Shown here piece after piece: positions 28,101-34,258 of a stretch of DNA of 57,599 nucleotides. A program made the translations under genes and the position numbers. Origin of the DNA: a virus; IMG/VR virus record IMGVR_UViG_3300048541_000085, positions 1 to 57,599 of that record; one strand, written 5' to 3'. The first letter of the stretch is position 1. Each line of letters starts with the position of its first letter. The notes below the pieces were generated by a model. It worked only from the letters and a program-made list of their open reading frames with translations, did no database searches and was not told the DNA's origin.

Positions 28101-30744
28101 CGCCGCAGAAAGAATGGGTGCGCCCAAGCCTGTGCGAGAGTTTATAAACAAAACATCTAGGGGTGAGGCACTTACACCAAGTGATATAGAGGGTGTAAGC
28201 CGTTCGTACAAAGGAAATCTGCTTGGTGAAAACTCGGCTTTCTTCAGAAAGAATGGCGCGGCATGGATTGGAAACATACTAAAGCCATCCAATGGCGCGG
28301 GTCTTTTCCAGAAACATAACGCTGACCTAGCCAAGACACTTGGCCCAGTTCTTACAGCGTTGAGAAGCGTGCCCGATTACGGAAACTCCGCAAAGCGGTT
28401 CTTTGAAAAATCAAAAGGACTTGCGGCCCCACTAATGAAATCTGCAAGGCAGACGAAGCAACCAGCTTCGCATGACCGTATTATGCGTGCGTTGCGTCAA
28501 GACGATTTATCGTCTTTGTCTACTGGTGAGCGTGCAATAGCACAGCAACTTGCTGATGTGTTTGCGCAAGAACTGGTTGACCTGAAAGCGGCTGGGTACA
28601 ATGTTGGCGATGTCTTGCGGCTCGGCAAAAGATACTACATCCCACAAGCGTGGGACACTGGCATGATTAGGGACAACCCTCGTAGGTTCCTTAACATTAT
28701 GACAGATAGGTTTATCAAAGACAGACGGCAGGCTGGCATGCCAGCAGACCGTGCGCAGGCAGAGCTTGCGGCGAAGACTATGATGGAGCGCATGCTTGAC
28801 ACGGATGGTCGTATCGATACAGACCCAATCCTCAACAAGAAGATGCAGTCTGACCCATTCTATCAGCGTATGATTAACCTTGACCCAGAAGAAATCCCAG
28901 AATTTGAGGAGTTCTTGGTGAATGACCTTGAGGGTATTGTAACCCGGTACTTTGACAAAACTACCCGGAAGCTCGTCTTGGCAAGAGAGTTTGGCGTTCA
29001 GGGCCATGGCTTCATGAGCTACCGTGCAGTAGCAGAGGGTGGTATAGAAGCCGCCATCAGAGTTTTGCAAACCAGCAAGATTGTAAAAAGTGTGCGAAGA
29101 GATATGGAGGTTGAGGCTGAGGTTGAAGATGTGGTTATCCCACCTCTTCGCAAAACCGATGAAGAAATCAAATCGATACTCACACAAATTCAAACTATGG
29201 TCGGCGGAACTACCGCACAAAAAACGGCGCAAAAGCAAGCCGCAATAGACTATCTGTTTAACAGTGGCGACCTGTCCAACATGGACATTGGCATGAGAAA
29301 CAACTGGCGAAAGCGTTCAGAGGGAATTGTAAACGCTATCGCAGACTTCCCAATGCCAGCGCACGCAAGGTTGCTCAAACAAATGGACAAGATGTTCAAC
29401 GCAATAAACAAGCGTCCGATTGACGGAGGAGATGGTACAGAGCTTGTAGACAATGTTAGCCGAAAGGTTCGAGGCTTTAATGCAGTCACACTACTGGGGT
29501 GGACAACCCTTACGTCCGCACCTGACGCTGTATTGCCCCTAATCCGCAGTGGCAACTTTATGGCTTGGCAAAAAGGCATGAGACAAATCATGCAGAAAGA
29601 CCCATCATATAGGCAGGCGGCACGAGACATTGGTGTAGGCATTGAAAACCTAATCCACGACCGCATGACGCACATGTCTGGCGAGGGTTCACAAAGATTC
29701 ACAAACGCATTTTTCAATGCGACATTGCTAACGCCTTGGACTAACTTCATGCGAGAGGCATCCGCAATCGTTGGCTTCAATGCTATGAAAGCAGAGGCAG
29801 ACACTGCAAGACGGCTCGCACAACAGGGCAAGTTTGGAACCAGATACAAAACAGCAGTCAGGTTCTTGGCGAGATACGGTCTGGAAGATTATGCTGACCC
29901 TCAAGGGCCACAGCTTATGGATGTTACACAGCATGTGCGAGACGACAAGATACGTTACGCAATCATGAGGTTTACCTCTGAGACAATCTTTACTCCAGAC
30001 CCGAACGACATACCTTTGTGGTCACAGACACCTGTTGGAAAAATTGTATTCCAGTTGAAGTCTTTCCCAGTAATGATGCAACGCATGGTCTTCGGTGAAG
30101 GCGGTGTAATGTCTGAGGCGTTTGGCAAAAACACAGACGGAACATACAAAGGAAACTTTGGGCCGCTCCTAGCCTTGGTAACTGCGGGCTCCGCTTTCGG
30201 TGGCGGGTCTCTTGCGCTAAAGGATTTAGCACAGTCTCGTGGCGGTGATGACGATAGAAGCCGTGAGCTTCGCAACAGAAAGATTAGTGACACAATCTTT
30301 GCAGACATTGCCAAAGCCATGGGTGTAGACCCGAAGGACTACGCTGGCCGTCCAGACGAACTGGTAGGCTGGTGGCTTGAGGGTATTGTGGCTGTCGGTG
30401 GCCTCGGCTTCCTCGCAGAGCTTATGTACAACTCCGCAGAGCAACTGGACAACGGAGCATACGGAGCCACAAGAATAGCCAGTGGCATACTTGGCCCCGG
30501 CGTAGGCAACTTTATGGATGTTATAAATGTCGGTGCTGGAATCGAACAGGGTCTTCTTGGAGACGGAGACAGCGCAGGGAAGCAACGCCAAGCGGCAAGA
30601 ACTGTAGCTGGAAGAGTGCCAGTGTTGGGTGGTGTTCGTAGCTTCAGAGAAGGCGCGGCAGACTTGATGGGAGACCCAAGAAGCACGAGCAAGAACGGGC
30701 CAAAAGTAAAAGACCCATTAGCTAAATGGAAAAAAGATATATGA
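19180..30744 (+). CDS. Giant polyvalent/internal virion protein with two zincin motifs and an ART domain
   Basis: 3,854 aa, one uninterrupted frame covering a fifth of the genome. The N-terminus (1-250) has Gly/Ala hydrophobic segments (about 130-245) like podoviral ejection proteins. HEIGH at 1797-1801 followed by RSPQEFFAQQF, and HEVGH at 2466-2470 followed by AAEEYFVDEFAKW, are two separate HExxH zinc-protease-like motifs each with a downstream Glu. YYHGT (2645-2649), LYGPGIYVT (2673-2681) and the FEPTQVK ending form an ADP-ribosyltransferase-like domain of the polyvalent-protein type. The C-terminus has the IVFQLKSFPVMMQRM segment and further hydrophobic helices seen in large virion proteins. 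Likely packaged and ejected, delivering enzymes into the host. Catalysis is not proven. Confidence 0.85.
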   Translation: MDNSKSRWSRKPVDVSRYQAKTAKQTGPLGYAQGLSKMEAVEMLSDSRFLQDVKDFYYQRDGRMFSSDEEAVEKFWSDRTWRNSNVLMTGVDAIASQGYTTEQKERLGRIQTVFDSNPNFWEDGGRGAEGFWANAGAMLLDPTNLIGFGIGGVGAKAAAKAATMAGRKATGYELAKAGFIRGGASEAVASGGIEAGADALVQNRDMSVGIQDEYSLGRTAMAGGIGATVGGGIGGVLGGLAPTVGRKASELTGIDKLDFIKSGEAEGRVELQRIEMENAAKAAQEEEAAQDVDGLFGEYDTQLRKNAENGQDVLSNVGLRPDVNISIEAGSGRYNTAEEFAEAVGVDLNSPDFAQVKDVFDQIKLRTEHQRMKSVPSEVANLRAQADKAQVNSARGDAAADPNKIDANITNAQGYRSRANSLEAAYDRYTTWLRSGAFRNDDVPPPDVRSAMDEVTGLLGREPETGVVPANPRDRGDGFTMRDDADADAVQQQRAARGLDDPTIPPSRQIPEAPPGPRNVSGDGFEAVVDTSEAAQTTAPRTAAEAELSNAKEMYDNTLAKRDEAHRAIKNLQAKARRGSIGEDETAELSDLIKTRAQLRKELKQSSVRVTAAENALSKLANDIVDDITDTPTQMVEEGAEAQLAEAAEGVLETDAPIAVERTLEDGAIETAKTEGETLAFLDALGFDKKKMRREVRALTNGVTRAEARVIRAQFATEKVNRLHAASYVQQAIDMIGGVDKPEVYIISAMRSVIKSLDMEPGVEELALDVYNDFVIDNAPSILNQVVEGIGLGRSVDDYFDFIRVNYGDELVDVLHRHMRGELDTLDRIETSRIDMPKISDFTPSEQKALKEAMDILQSDGRTQGWNKSAIQMFANQFIANLRQKKADGINPFRDGAHEGKSVESFGTITVNGKEYSGHKLGKTQSILSPAKKGKGDYKYYGQLISALKRDGVTMTGREAAYRAADEAKLETATNSMRRDPVKYNKKTVDGETVHEGINAEPVRKIDEARKALKGIDPTEDATEIRALLISEGVIPNVELAKSSFRPQEMELGDPISIKSNYPKNVTGYKALSGSKRTDGSVFVLRRAIPLTGEALKKTAAGKVRLDGPRVGRATIKVITPQGVKEIPNHEIIDGILYERILASPGQETETPSGFNTFSGGDKVFADPNSKRLFATAEDIPENQRGTTIEDLTQDLLAQRKLLTQSTDLEMKARDIENFRSSDRAQFEAKYREYRNAARELQKMKEAKAKPVQVLAMERAVQAKKKEIRTEYPEMWKDRKVIKKGLVELELANNAGKIDDMKKEVADLADEAGDAPTPEDKSVAKVAADKASQQYADANKVSLAYQDAVARFQEHGDARLLDEELAKIRMEASKVSHEKPKTKPRAKRMPMVVKHRGVEVDLENHFSFTGTEDEGFDLGFLGQKIGRIEKTEEGFEVISDDLDSTPVYDSFDLAKRGLVDDFEPRIKVAFREGKLMAADAPEEVSFHEPNHQNTNTYKNAKQTDAADEDDIAEKFLGSDERLNQSGADYSSQVPPGRKFAIGIKTGPFAGVARAPSTEEKLVGVVLSKQSEQEFVLGHVAEGTNGTKASNSFIPFDPEDSFESSTKGQVKKERKPRKNELLEQDPDLEDPAKQAVSLNKTRAMDLDQEDLPEDLQGKFKTVYDLHDEIVNLERLPWNSPQFASKQDYQRFVMHLRTLNGLLDQYAPHGIKLPNASRHASMRQLTAVMGERPVGEINAVMSVLRNLSEGDSRMPRFIQDPNAYSHRPANYANTAELNSISVAEDLTPDVIPGFAKTIHEIGHWAYFNVLTPAERSTFWDAMGKYITAEGVDMGMIKKRLPEIGGNELRSPQEFFAQQFTQFAISQKRAGETTSLMKLWTKVAEKVQKIMRAFFIEDADAIDADLMPIFERILPEDDGSVNKFMQVAKKYSEAGTRVGYPAQKLAVFEDIRLEIGRAIDTGNEDAIEDALRGFVREVYAYSGKPGNKTITNRNTGKKISRVRLFDAKQIGEAADGTKKHDFVNSHFVRQNLVQRMYAIQRHLAENPKKVLSEEDRLAEIDKLLASQNSDDFGELNRASMTSTVMEATAAVAEDASEGLVLLANDVLGSINEAQTELRRRIARSVGKTDTGAGVKITPEGKEVATQDSVKGNKFRKRAQKRKQSVAENAEQSVQDTLAKMEAAISGMPSKMSAPQSGAETPSLKGESVIGLLTRYKKTRADSPEKREIAQEVANRMAARPELTPLEELPMDLQTEYSDKFKKETMSLHEAIVGMQKAMDDGDLVKAHQYQSFVGAVYGTLEIPSMLRSVHKAIDTETSHNFGSQTENGVPSSAPQAVKNALGLITHRDKRVEYTGRTVLYRVLNLMGKAEKDLVNQTEFLTFAELQNIIGNVASEAPKSAKRAMEVMDESYGTYLGQEGANRNNALMNALRKHFRKIGTNISKQGAPLRLVASGAQNANTGTQIRTALHEVGHMLVRTKFDEPKMQQLRKFLDDKLDAGDETASKFVKNYGTEAAAEEYFVDEFAKWMAGRVSAQDAFGEANLQNGMMRIIKELGEMVAYVMNGLVRNKTMRQEFRSLTGYGDMFRVRKRVQKPTVQAVASTDSYSMPATLAPRYAQETLANMPDGQRISAREFVGAREGEDLMDFVYYHGTPNGRAFSRAENPDVVLEPSGNQSLYGPGIYVTKKQGVAEDYSVIGHRASFERMINEATDDPAKRAEGAELTSMLINAREEINTIQREMNSTQYSQQTLDRAKRITSGEIEDYSTDGFDYQLSQHQRRLTDKVMEEDALWKALEKATGVTRKPAVLPLLVRADETFNMDANTFYRFGEGTNSVNWLIDEMAKSGTIPTDGAMKVMQRIGTRDFSGEDLYEALVEGVREQGIGENDAKAEIAGFLKDLGYDSMRITEVNPNSSDMIEALVLFEPTQVKHVDAQTFDYENPEIYQLRLGEGGFLGELGEAIIDNPDVDIAQMRATILNAAERMGAPKPVREFINKTSRGEALTPSDIEGVSRSYKGNLLGENSAFFRKNGAAWIGNILKPSNGAGLFQKHNADLAKTLGPVLTALRSVPDYGNSAKRFFEKSKGLAAPLMKSARQTKQPASHDRIMRALRQDDLSSLSTGERAIAQQLADVFAQELVDLKAAGYNVGDVLRLGKRYYIPQAWDTGMIRDNPRRFLNIMTDRFIKDRRQAGMPADRAQAELAAKTMMERMLDTDGRIDTDPILNKKMQSDPFYQRMINLDPEEIPEFEEFLVNDLEGIVTRYFDKTTRKLVLAREFGVQGHGFMSYRAVAEGGIEAAIRVLQTSKIVKSVRRDMEVEAEVEDVVIPPLRKTDEEIKSILTQIQTMVGGTTAQKTAQKQAAIDYLFNSGDLSNMDIGMRNNWRKRSEGIVNAIADFPMPAHARLLKQMDKMFNAINKRPIDGGDGTELVDNVSRKVRGFNAVTLLGWTTLTSAPDAVLPLIRSGNFMAWQKGMRQIMQKDPSYRQAARDIGVGIENLIHDRMTHMSGEGSQRFTNAFFNATLLTPWTNFMREASAIVGFNAMKAEADTARRLAQQGKFGTRYKTAVRFLARYGLEDYADPQGPQLMDVTQHVRDDKIRYAIMRFTSETIFTPDPNDIPLWSQTPVGKIVFQLKSFPVMMQRMVFGEGGVMSEAFGKNTDGTYKGNFGPLLALVTAGSAFGGGSLALKDLAQSRGGDDDRSRELRNRKISDTIFADIAKAMGVDPKDYAGRPDELVGWWLEGIVAVGGLGFLAELMYNSAEQLDNGAYGATRIASGILGPGVGNFMDVINVGAGIEQGLLGDGDSAGKQRQAARTVAGRVPVLGGVRSFREGAADLMGDPRSTSKNGPKVKDPLAKWKKDI

Positions 30745-31133
30745 GCAAGTACGCAACAGAGTTCTTCACATACAATGAACTGAGATGCAGGGGCTGTGAC
30801 GGCTCCTGTTCTTGGTCTAGTAACGATAAGCCATTGTTCAATGTAGACGAAAGAGCTTTGGGCATGCTGTCAGAACTTCGCAAGCTCATAGGAAAACCAT
30901 TCACACCGAACTCATGCACGAGATGCCCGATACACAACGCTCGTGTAGGAGGGGCACCCAAGTCACAGCACAGGGCAACCTTTGACAAACCAGCATACGC
31001 CTTTGATGTGCCTCTGGTTGTGCCGAAAGAGGAAATAATCAAAGCCGCCGAAGAAGTTGGCTTCATGGGTATAGGCGGTAACTACAAAACATTTGTCCAC
31101 ATGGACGCAAGGTTGAGGAAAGCAAGATGGTAG
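30741..31133 (+). CDS. Endolysin, peptidase M15-like
   Basis: 130 aa. Zinc-binding and catalytic pattern of M15_3-type peptidases: H77 in APKSQHRAT, D89 in YAFDV, and H120-M-D122 near the C-terminus, with a final RKARW. Such enzymes cut peptide cross-links of peptidoglycan. The N-terminus has CRGCDGSC, possibly a structural metal or disulphide site. It has no signal peptide, and the holin two genes downstream could release it. The ATG overlaps the giant gene's stop (ATGA). Confidence 0.85.
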   Translation: MSKYATEFFTYNELRCRGCDGSCSWSSNDKPLFNVDERALGMLSELRKLIGKPFTPNSCTRCPIHNARVGGAPKSQHRATFDKPAYAFDVPLVVPKEEIIKAAEEVGFMGIGGNYKTFVHMDARLRKARW

Positions 31134-31363
31134 ACAACATAATCCACTTCCCGTTGAGTCAGCAAGACGAACTAAAGATAGAGGTAAACTTTGATGTGGA
31201 ACCTTCAGAGGTTCTTCACGAAGCTGACAGCAACGAACTCGAAAGTGTTATCGTCTTGGGTTTCAAAGACGGACACTTCTACGGTACATCGAGTGAAAGC
31301 GACCCAGCCCAAGTAATAATGATGATGGAAAAAGCCAAAGCAATAATACTGGAGAGCCTGTAA
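31127..31363 (+). CDS. Conserved small phage protein in lysis region
   Basis: 78 aa. The C-terminal half FKDGHFYGTSSESDPAQVIM then MMEKAKAIILESL resembles a small protein often found beside phage lysis genes (DGxxYxxSS...EKAK). Overlaps the endolysin stop. Function unknown. Confidence 0.72.
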   Translation: MVDNIIHFPLSQQDELKIEVNFDVEPSEVLHEADSNELESVIVLGFKDGHFYGTSSESDPAQVIMMMEKAKAIILESL

Positions 31364-31815
31364 TGGAAACAATTATGACTGCGCTGTTCGGCGGCGCAAC
31401 TGGAATCATTGGCACTGTAATCGGAAAGGCCGCTGGCTACTTCGAGAAGAAGCAAGAGATGGAGATTCTGAAGGAAAACAACAAGCACGAGCTTTCCCTC
31501 CAAGAAATGCAAATTAGCGCACGAGCTCAGGAGCTTGAGAGTGAGGCTGTTATTGCAGAGACGAAAGCGTTTTCAGAAATGCGCTCGGCATCGTATGACC
31601 ATGACGCATCCTACGGAAAGCCGTACAGGTGGGTCATAACTCTTCTCAGGTTGGTACGACCAATCCTGACAATCATGCTTATTATACTGACAGCAATATT
31701 GTTTTTTAACTTATCAGAAAATGGTCGAGACGAAATTGCGAGCCAAGTCATTTTTTTGACAGGCATGAGTATCTCTTGGTGGTTTGGTGACAGATATAAA
31801 GGAGGCGGAAAATGA
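31363..31815 (+). CDS. Holin, GTA 3TM-like
   Basis: 150 aa. A short hydrophobic N-terminus (LFGGATGIIGTVIGKAAGYF), a charged helical linker (about 28-85) and a C-terminal pair of membrane helices with the conserved RP (LLRLVRPILTIMLIILTAIL) and ending SWWFGDRY. This layout matches the 3TM holins used for gene-transfer-agent release. It probably permeabilises the inner membrane for the M15 endolysin. TAATG overlap with the previous gene. Confidence 0.8.
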   Translation: METIMTALFGGATGIIGTVIGKAAGYFEKKQEMEILKENNKHELSLQEMQISARAQELESEAVIAETKAFSEMRSASYDHDASYGKPYRWVITLLRLVRPILTIMLIILTAILFFNLSENGRDEIASQVIFLTGMSISWWFGDRYKGGGK

Positions 31816-31982
31816 TGAAGGGCACAGGAAATGTGATGCCGAAAAACTCTCGGCCAACAGATTATGGTAAGGGTGGACGATACGGAAACATGATGGCTTC
31901 GTCTTGTCCATGCGTAGCAAAGAGGAAAGACAATGGCAAGTCGAACAAAAAAATCGAAATCATCGCCGTCAAAAGGGTCTAA
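31812..31982 (+). CDS. Small basic protein, 56 aa
   Basis: Starts MMKGTGNVMPKNSRPTDYGK, overlapping the holin stop (ATGA), and ends with a Lys-rich tail. It overlaps the next small gene by 50 bases in another frame, so its true end product is less certain. The MPKN...YGKGG.YG pattern is seen in tiny proteins of many marine phages. No function known. Confidence 0.5.
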   Translation: MMKGTGNVMPKNSRPTDYGKGGRYGNMMASSCPCVAKRKDNGKSNKKIEIIAVKRV

Positions 31983-32118
31983 AAAAGACGCTTGTTACCA
32001 TAAGGTGAAGTCTCGCTACAAGGTTTGGCCAAGTGCTTATGCTTCGGGAGCTTTGGTAAAGTGCCGGAAGGTTGGCGCAAAGAACTGGGGCAACAGTAAA
32101 AAGAAGGGTAAGAAATAA
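31933..32118 (+). CDS. Small Lys-rich protein with YKVWPSAYAS motif
   Basis: 61 aa. After a Ser/Lys-rich N-terminus it has ACYHKVKSRYKVWPSAYASG then ALVKCRKVGAKNWG, a motif common in small basic proteins of aquatic phages and giant viruses. Two Cys could bind metal. Possibly a virion-packaged DNA-binding protein; not demonstrated. Confidence 0.7.
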   Translation: MASRTKKSKSSPSKGSKKDACYHKVKSRYKVWPSAYASGALVKCRKVGAKNWGNSKKKGKK

Positions 32119-32288
32119 TGGCACGGACGAAGAAGGTTTGCGAAGAGCCAAGTGCGGCAGAAAGAATAATAGCACTGGCAACTGGCAAGAAGGCGACCCG
32201 CAAATGCAAGCGGGTCAGAGTGAAGAAAGAAGATGCCGAGAGTATTGCGTCTTCTATAAACTGGGGCAATCAACATAAAGGAACTTAG
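32118..32288 (+). CDS. Small basic protein, 56 aa
   Basis: MARTKKVCEEPSAAERIIAL, then KKATRKCKRVRVKK and an Asn/Trp-containing end. The ATG overlaps the previous TAA. Basic centre suggests nucleic-acid contact; no family recognised. Confidence 0.6.
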   Translation: MARTKKVCEEPSAAERIIALATGKKATRKCKRVRVKKEDAESIASSINWGNQHKGT

Positions 32289-32290
32289 TT

Positions 32291-32332
32291 ATGTACGGAA
32301 AGAAAAAAGGCAAGGGCGGTAAAAAGAAGTGA
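32291..32332 (+). CDS. Micro-ORF of 13 aa (MYGKKKGKGGKKK)
   Basis: A start and stop within 42 bases, tightly fitted between neighbours: two bases after the preceding stop and overlapping the next GTG start by four (GTGA). Composition (Lys/Gly with an initial MYGKK) matches the surrounding basic proteins. There is no strong ribosome-binding site apart from GGAAC upstream. It may be a peptide or a vestige. Confidence 0.35.
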   Translation: MYGKKKGKGGKKK

Positions 32333-32481
32333 CCGCAAAGAAAGACGAACAGGTTGCCAAGTTGTATGAGCAAGCCGCAAAGGATTGGGCTTCTGGAAAC
32401 AGGCTATCAAATAACCGAACGATGCACATTAACAGGTATGTGTTGAGGAACAGGAATAAAGGCAATGCCAAGAAAAAGTAG
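32329..32481 (+). CDS. Small protein of 50 aa with GTG start
   Basis: Begins GTG ACC GCA AAG; product has KLYEQAAKDWASGNRLSNNR then a Met/Arg helix and a Lys-rich end. The start overlaps the micro-ORF stop and the end overlaps the next gene by 17 bases. The stacking suggests translational coupling. Unknown function. Confidence 0.45.
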   Translation: MTAKKDEQVAKLYEQAAKDWASGNRLSNNRTMHINRYVLRNRNKGNAKKK

Positions 32482-32677
32482 TTCCTCAGACAGCCTGAAA
32501 AAATGGTTCAGTCGAAACGGTGGGAAAGGTTGGATTGACTGCAAGACGGGGAAGCCGTGTGGTCGCCGTAAGGGCGAGAAGCGCAAAGGCTACCCCGCTT
32601 GCAGGCCAACCAAAGCTCAGTGCAACAGTTCTGCACGGAAGAAGAAAGGGCCGCAAAGGATTAGCTGGAAGAAGTAG
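32465..32677 (+). CDS. Small Cys/Lys-rich protein (YPACRP motif)
   Basis: 70 aa. The stretch GGKGWIDCKTGKPCGRR followed by GYPACRPTKAQCNS belongs to a widespread family of small basic proteins in marine phages and eukaryotic viruses. The four Cys could form a metal site. DNA condensation or packaging roles are guesses. Confidence 0.75.
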   Translation: MPRKSSSSDSLKKWFSRNGGKGWIDCKTGKPCGRRKGEKRKGYPACRPTKAQCNSSARKKKGPQRISWKK

Positions 32678-32686
32678 GAGGATTAA

Positions 32687-33145
32687 ATGGAACCGCTGAC
32701 TACCGCAGTCGCCGCTTTTAGCGCGGTAAAGGCGGGTATAAAAATAGGGAAAGACGCTCAGTCTCTTTTCAAGGATGTGGCGAAAGCGTGGGGTGCCATC
32801 GAGGCAGTAAAGAACAGCCACAACAAAGCAAAAAATTCTGTAAAAAATAAACTTATGTCAGTTGAAGAAGAAGCCATGGAAACTTTTGTGGCTAAAAAGC
32901 AGGCAGAGGATATGGAAAAACAGTTACGCGAGATTGTCTTGGCGACAAGGGGCATCGGCGGCTGGCAAGAACTGTTGCGTATGAGGGCTGAAGTTTCGCG
33001 AGAGCGCAAGGAGGCCGAAAGGCAGGCAAGACGAAAGGCCGAAGAACAACTAGAACACTTCCTGATTGGCATTGGGATTTTGTTTTGTGTGTTGCTGGTT
33101 GCTGGCCTTATATACTTCGTCATGTCAGCAAAGAATTTGGTATAG
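32687..33145 (+). CDS. Membrane-anchored coiled-coil protein, last gene of the late operon
   Basis: 152 aa. N-terminal helical segment (LTTAVAAFSAVKAGIKIGKD), a long charged coiled coil (about 55-125) and one C-terminal membrane helix (FLIGIGILFCVLLVAGLIYF). AGGAGG precedes the ATG. Its place after lysis genes raises the possibility of a spanin-like or superinfection role, but spanin features are not evident. The 3' end overlaps the convergent dNMP kinase gene by 21 bases. Confidence 0.72.
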   Translation: MEPLTTAVAAFSAVKAGIKIGKDAQSLFKDVAKAWGAIEAVKNSHNKAKNSVKNKLMSVEEEAMETFVAKKQAEDMEKQLREIVLATRGIGGWQELLRMRAEVSRERKEAERQARRKAEEQLEHFLIGIGILFCVLLVAGLIYFVMSAKNLV

Positions 33146-33640
33146 CTTTGCTGTCAGTTCCGCCGGGGAACCGTTATTTTGTACGGTGTAATCCACTTTG
33201 AAGTCTTGTTCTTCTGATATGTGCCCTGATTGCTGTATATCAGGGCGAACGATACGAATAACAAAACCGTCCATTTCACGAATAATCCGAGCTTCATTTT
33301 CGTACCGAATGTCATCGGTCACTACACCTATATTTAAGTTGAGGAGTTCTTGGGCTTGATGCGCCCACATGTTTACCCATACATCCTCACCGATTGTGTG
33401 TCGTCCCCACTCCGTGCCCAATGTTTGCATTGCATAACGTGGGGTTTTTCCACACAACAACTCACAAGGCTTCTCCTTCAGAGAGCCTTCAATGTGATTG
33501 TAATCAAGACCCACAGAACGCAACATCGTCTTGAGGGGGTCAGCCATCTTTAGCTTTTTGAAATCTGCCGTTGAACAAAGCCAGTCTGCGGCAAGTGTCT
33601 TTCCGCTACCGATAAGCCCCGTGAACCCTACAACATTCAT
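33125..33640 (-). CDS. Deoxynucleoside monophosphate kinase-like protein
   Basis: 171 aa. Walker A GLIGSGKT at residues 8-15, followed by KMADPLKTMLRSVGLD and the TLGTEWGRHTIGEDVWVN block typical of phage dNMP kinases (T4 gp1 and relatives), with DDIRYENEA as the later conserved block. It would phosphorylate dNMPs to feed phage DNA synthesis. Last gene of the leftward early block; its start overlaps the preceding stop. Confidence 0.83.
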   Translation of the reverse strand: MNVVGFTGLIGSGKTLAADWLCSTADFKKLKMADPLKTMLRSVGLDYNHIEGSLKEKPCELLCGKTPRYAMQTLGTEWGRHTIGEDVWVNMWAHQAQELLNLNIGVVTDDIRYENEARIIREMDGFVIRIVRPDIQQSGHISEEQDFKVDYTVQNNGSPAELTAKLYQILC

Positions 33641-33831
33641 AGCTTTCCCTTCTCTATCTCAAGTAACTCTGCTCTAACCTTCCGCAGTTTATCCTTGGCT
33701 TTCTTTAGTTCTATTTCCCAATCTTCTCTGTTATCGACATGAAAGCCACGGTCATACTCCCAACGAAGCTCTTCAATACGCTCCCTTATGGCAACAATCT
33801 GTGCCTTCAATTCGAGCGCAACTTCACTCAT
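33637..33831 (-). CDS. Small coiled-coil protein
   Basis: 64 aa, nearly all Glu/Lys/Arg/Leu-rich helix (LKAQIVAIRERIEELRWEYD), overlapping both neighbours by a few bases. Function unknown. Confidence 0.7.
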   Translation of the reverse strand: MSEVALELKAQIVAIRERIEELRWEYDRGFHVDNREDWEIELKKAKDKLRKVRAELLEIEKGKL

Positions 33832-34258
33832 CGTCCTCTATCCCTTCCAGTATAAATTTGTCAGGCTGAATAAACATGACAGGTATGTGGTGCTTGCGAC
33901 AAAATTCTATTTCTCTTGTCACACCGATACTATTCTGCCAGCCATCAAGCATGAGAACCGCCATTCCGTGGGCGTGTGTAAGGTATGCGAAGTCCATCTG
34001 CAACCACTCCGTGGTGTTTATACACAACGGCCACCTAGAATTTTGTATTGCATGAGAGTGCGTGACAGGGCTGAAGACGTTCATGCCCATTACCATCATC
34101 ATGTGAGCGCATCGTGTAACTTGCTCATACCTTTTTTCCATTTCGTTTTCTTCAGCACTACCATTCAATGTATATGGTGAGGCTAAATATATTATGTTTT
34201 TGGGAGAGGCTTCCAGCGTTTCCAACTCAGGCACTCCTCTTGACATCCTTTCTCGCAT
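33824..34258 (-). CDS. DUF1937/DUF4406-like (nucleoside 2-deoxyribosyltransferase-like) protein
   Basis: Up to 144 aa. Core motifs IIYLASPYT, a Met/Gly segment ending VFSPVTHSHA, and LMLDGWQNSIGVTREIEFCR match the DUF1937/DUF4406 families, related to nucleoside deoxyribosyltransferases. The catalytic Glu would lie in TREIEF. A role in nucleotide salvage or modification is inferred. The start is uncertain: the full frame overlaps the nuclease gene by 67 bases. A TTG 11 codons in (5' base 34225), eight bases after AGGAG, gives 133 aa and fits better. Confidence 0.75.
   Translation of the reverse strand: MRERMSRGVPELETLEASPKNIIYLASPYTLNGSAEENEMEKRYEQVTRCAHMMMVMGMNVFSPVTHSHAIQNSRWPLCINTTEWLQMDFAYLTHAHGMAVLMLDGWQNSIGVTREIEFCRKHHIPVMFIQPDKFILEGIEDDE

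Noticed and set aside
33157-33180. Small hairpin GTTCC/GGAAC with T-rich tail where the convergent operons meet
   Set aside because: Only five base pairs with an imperfect T tract and inside the dNMP kinase gene; too weak to call a terminator.
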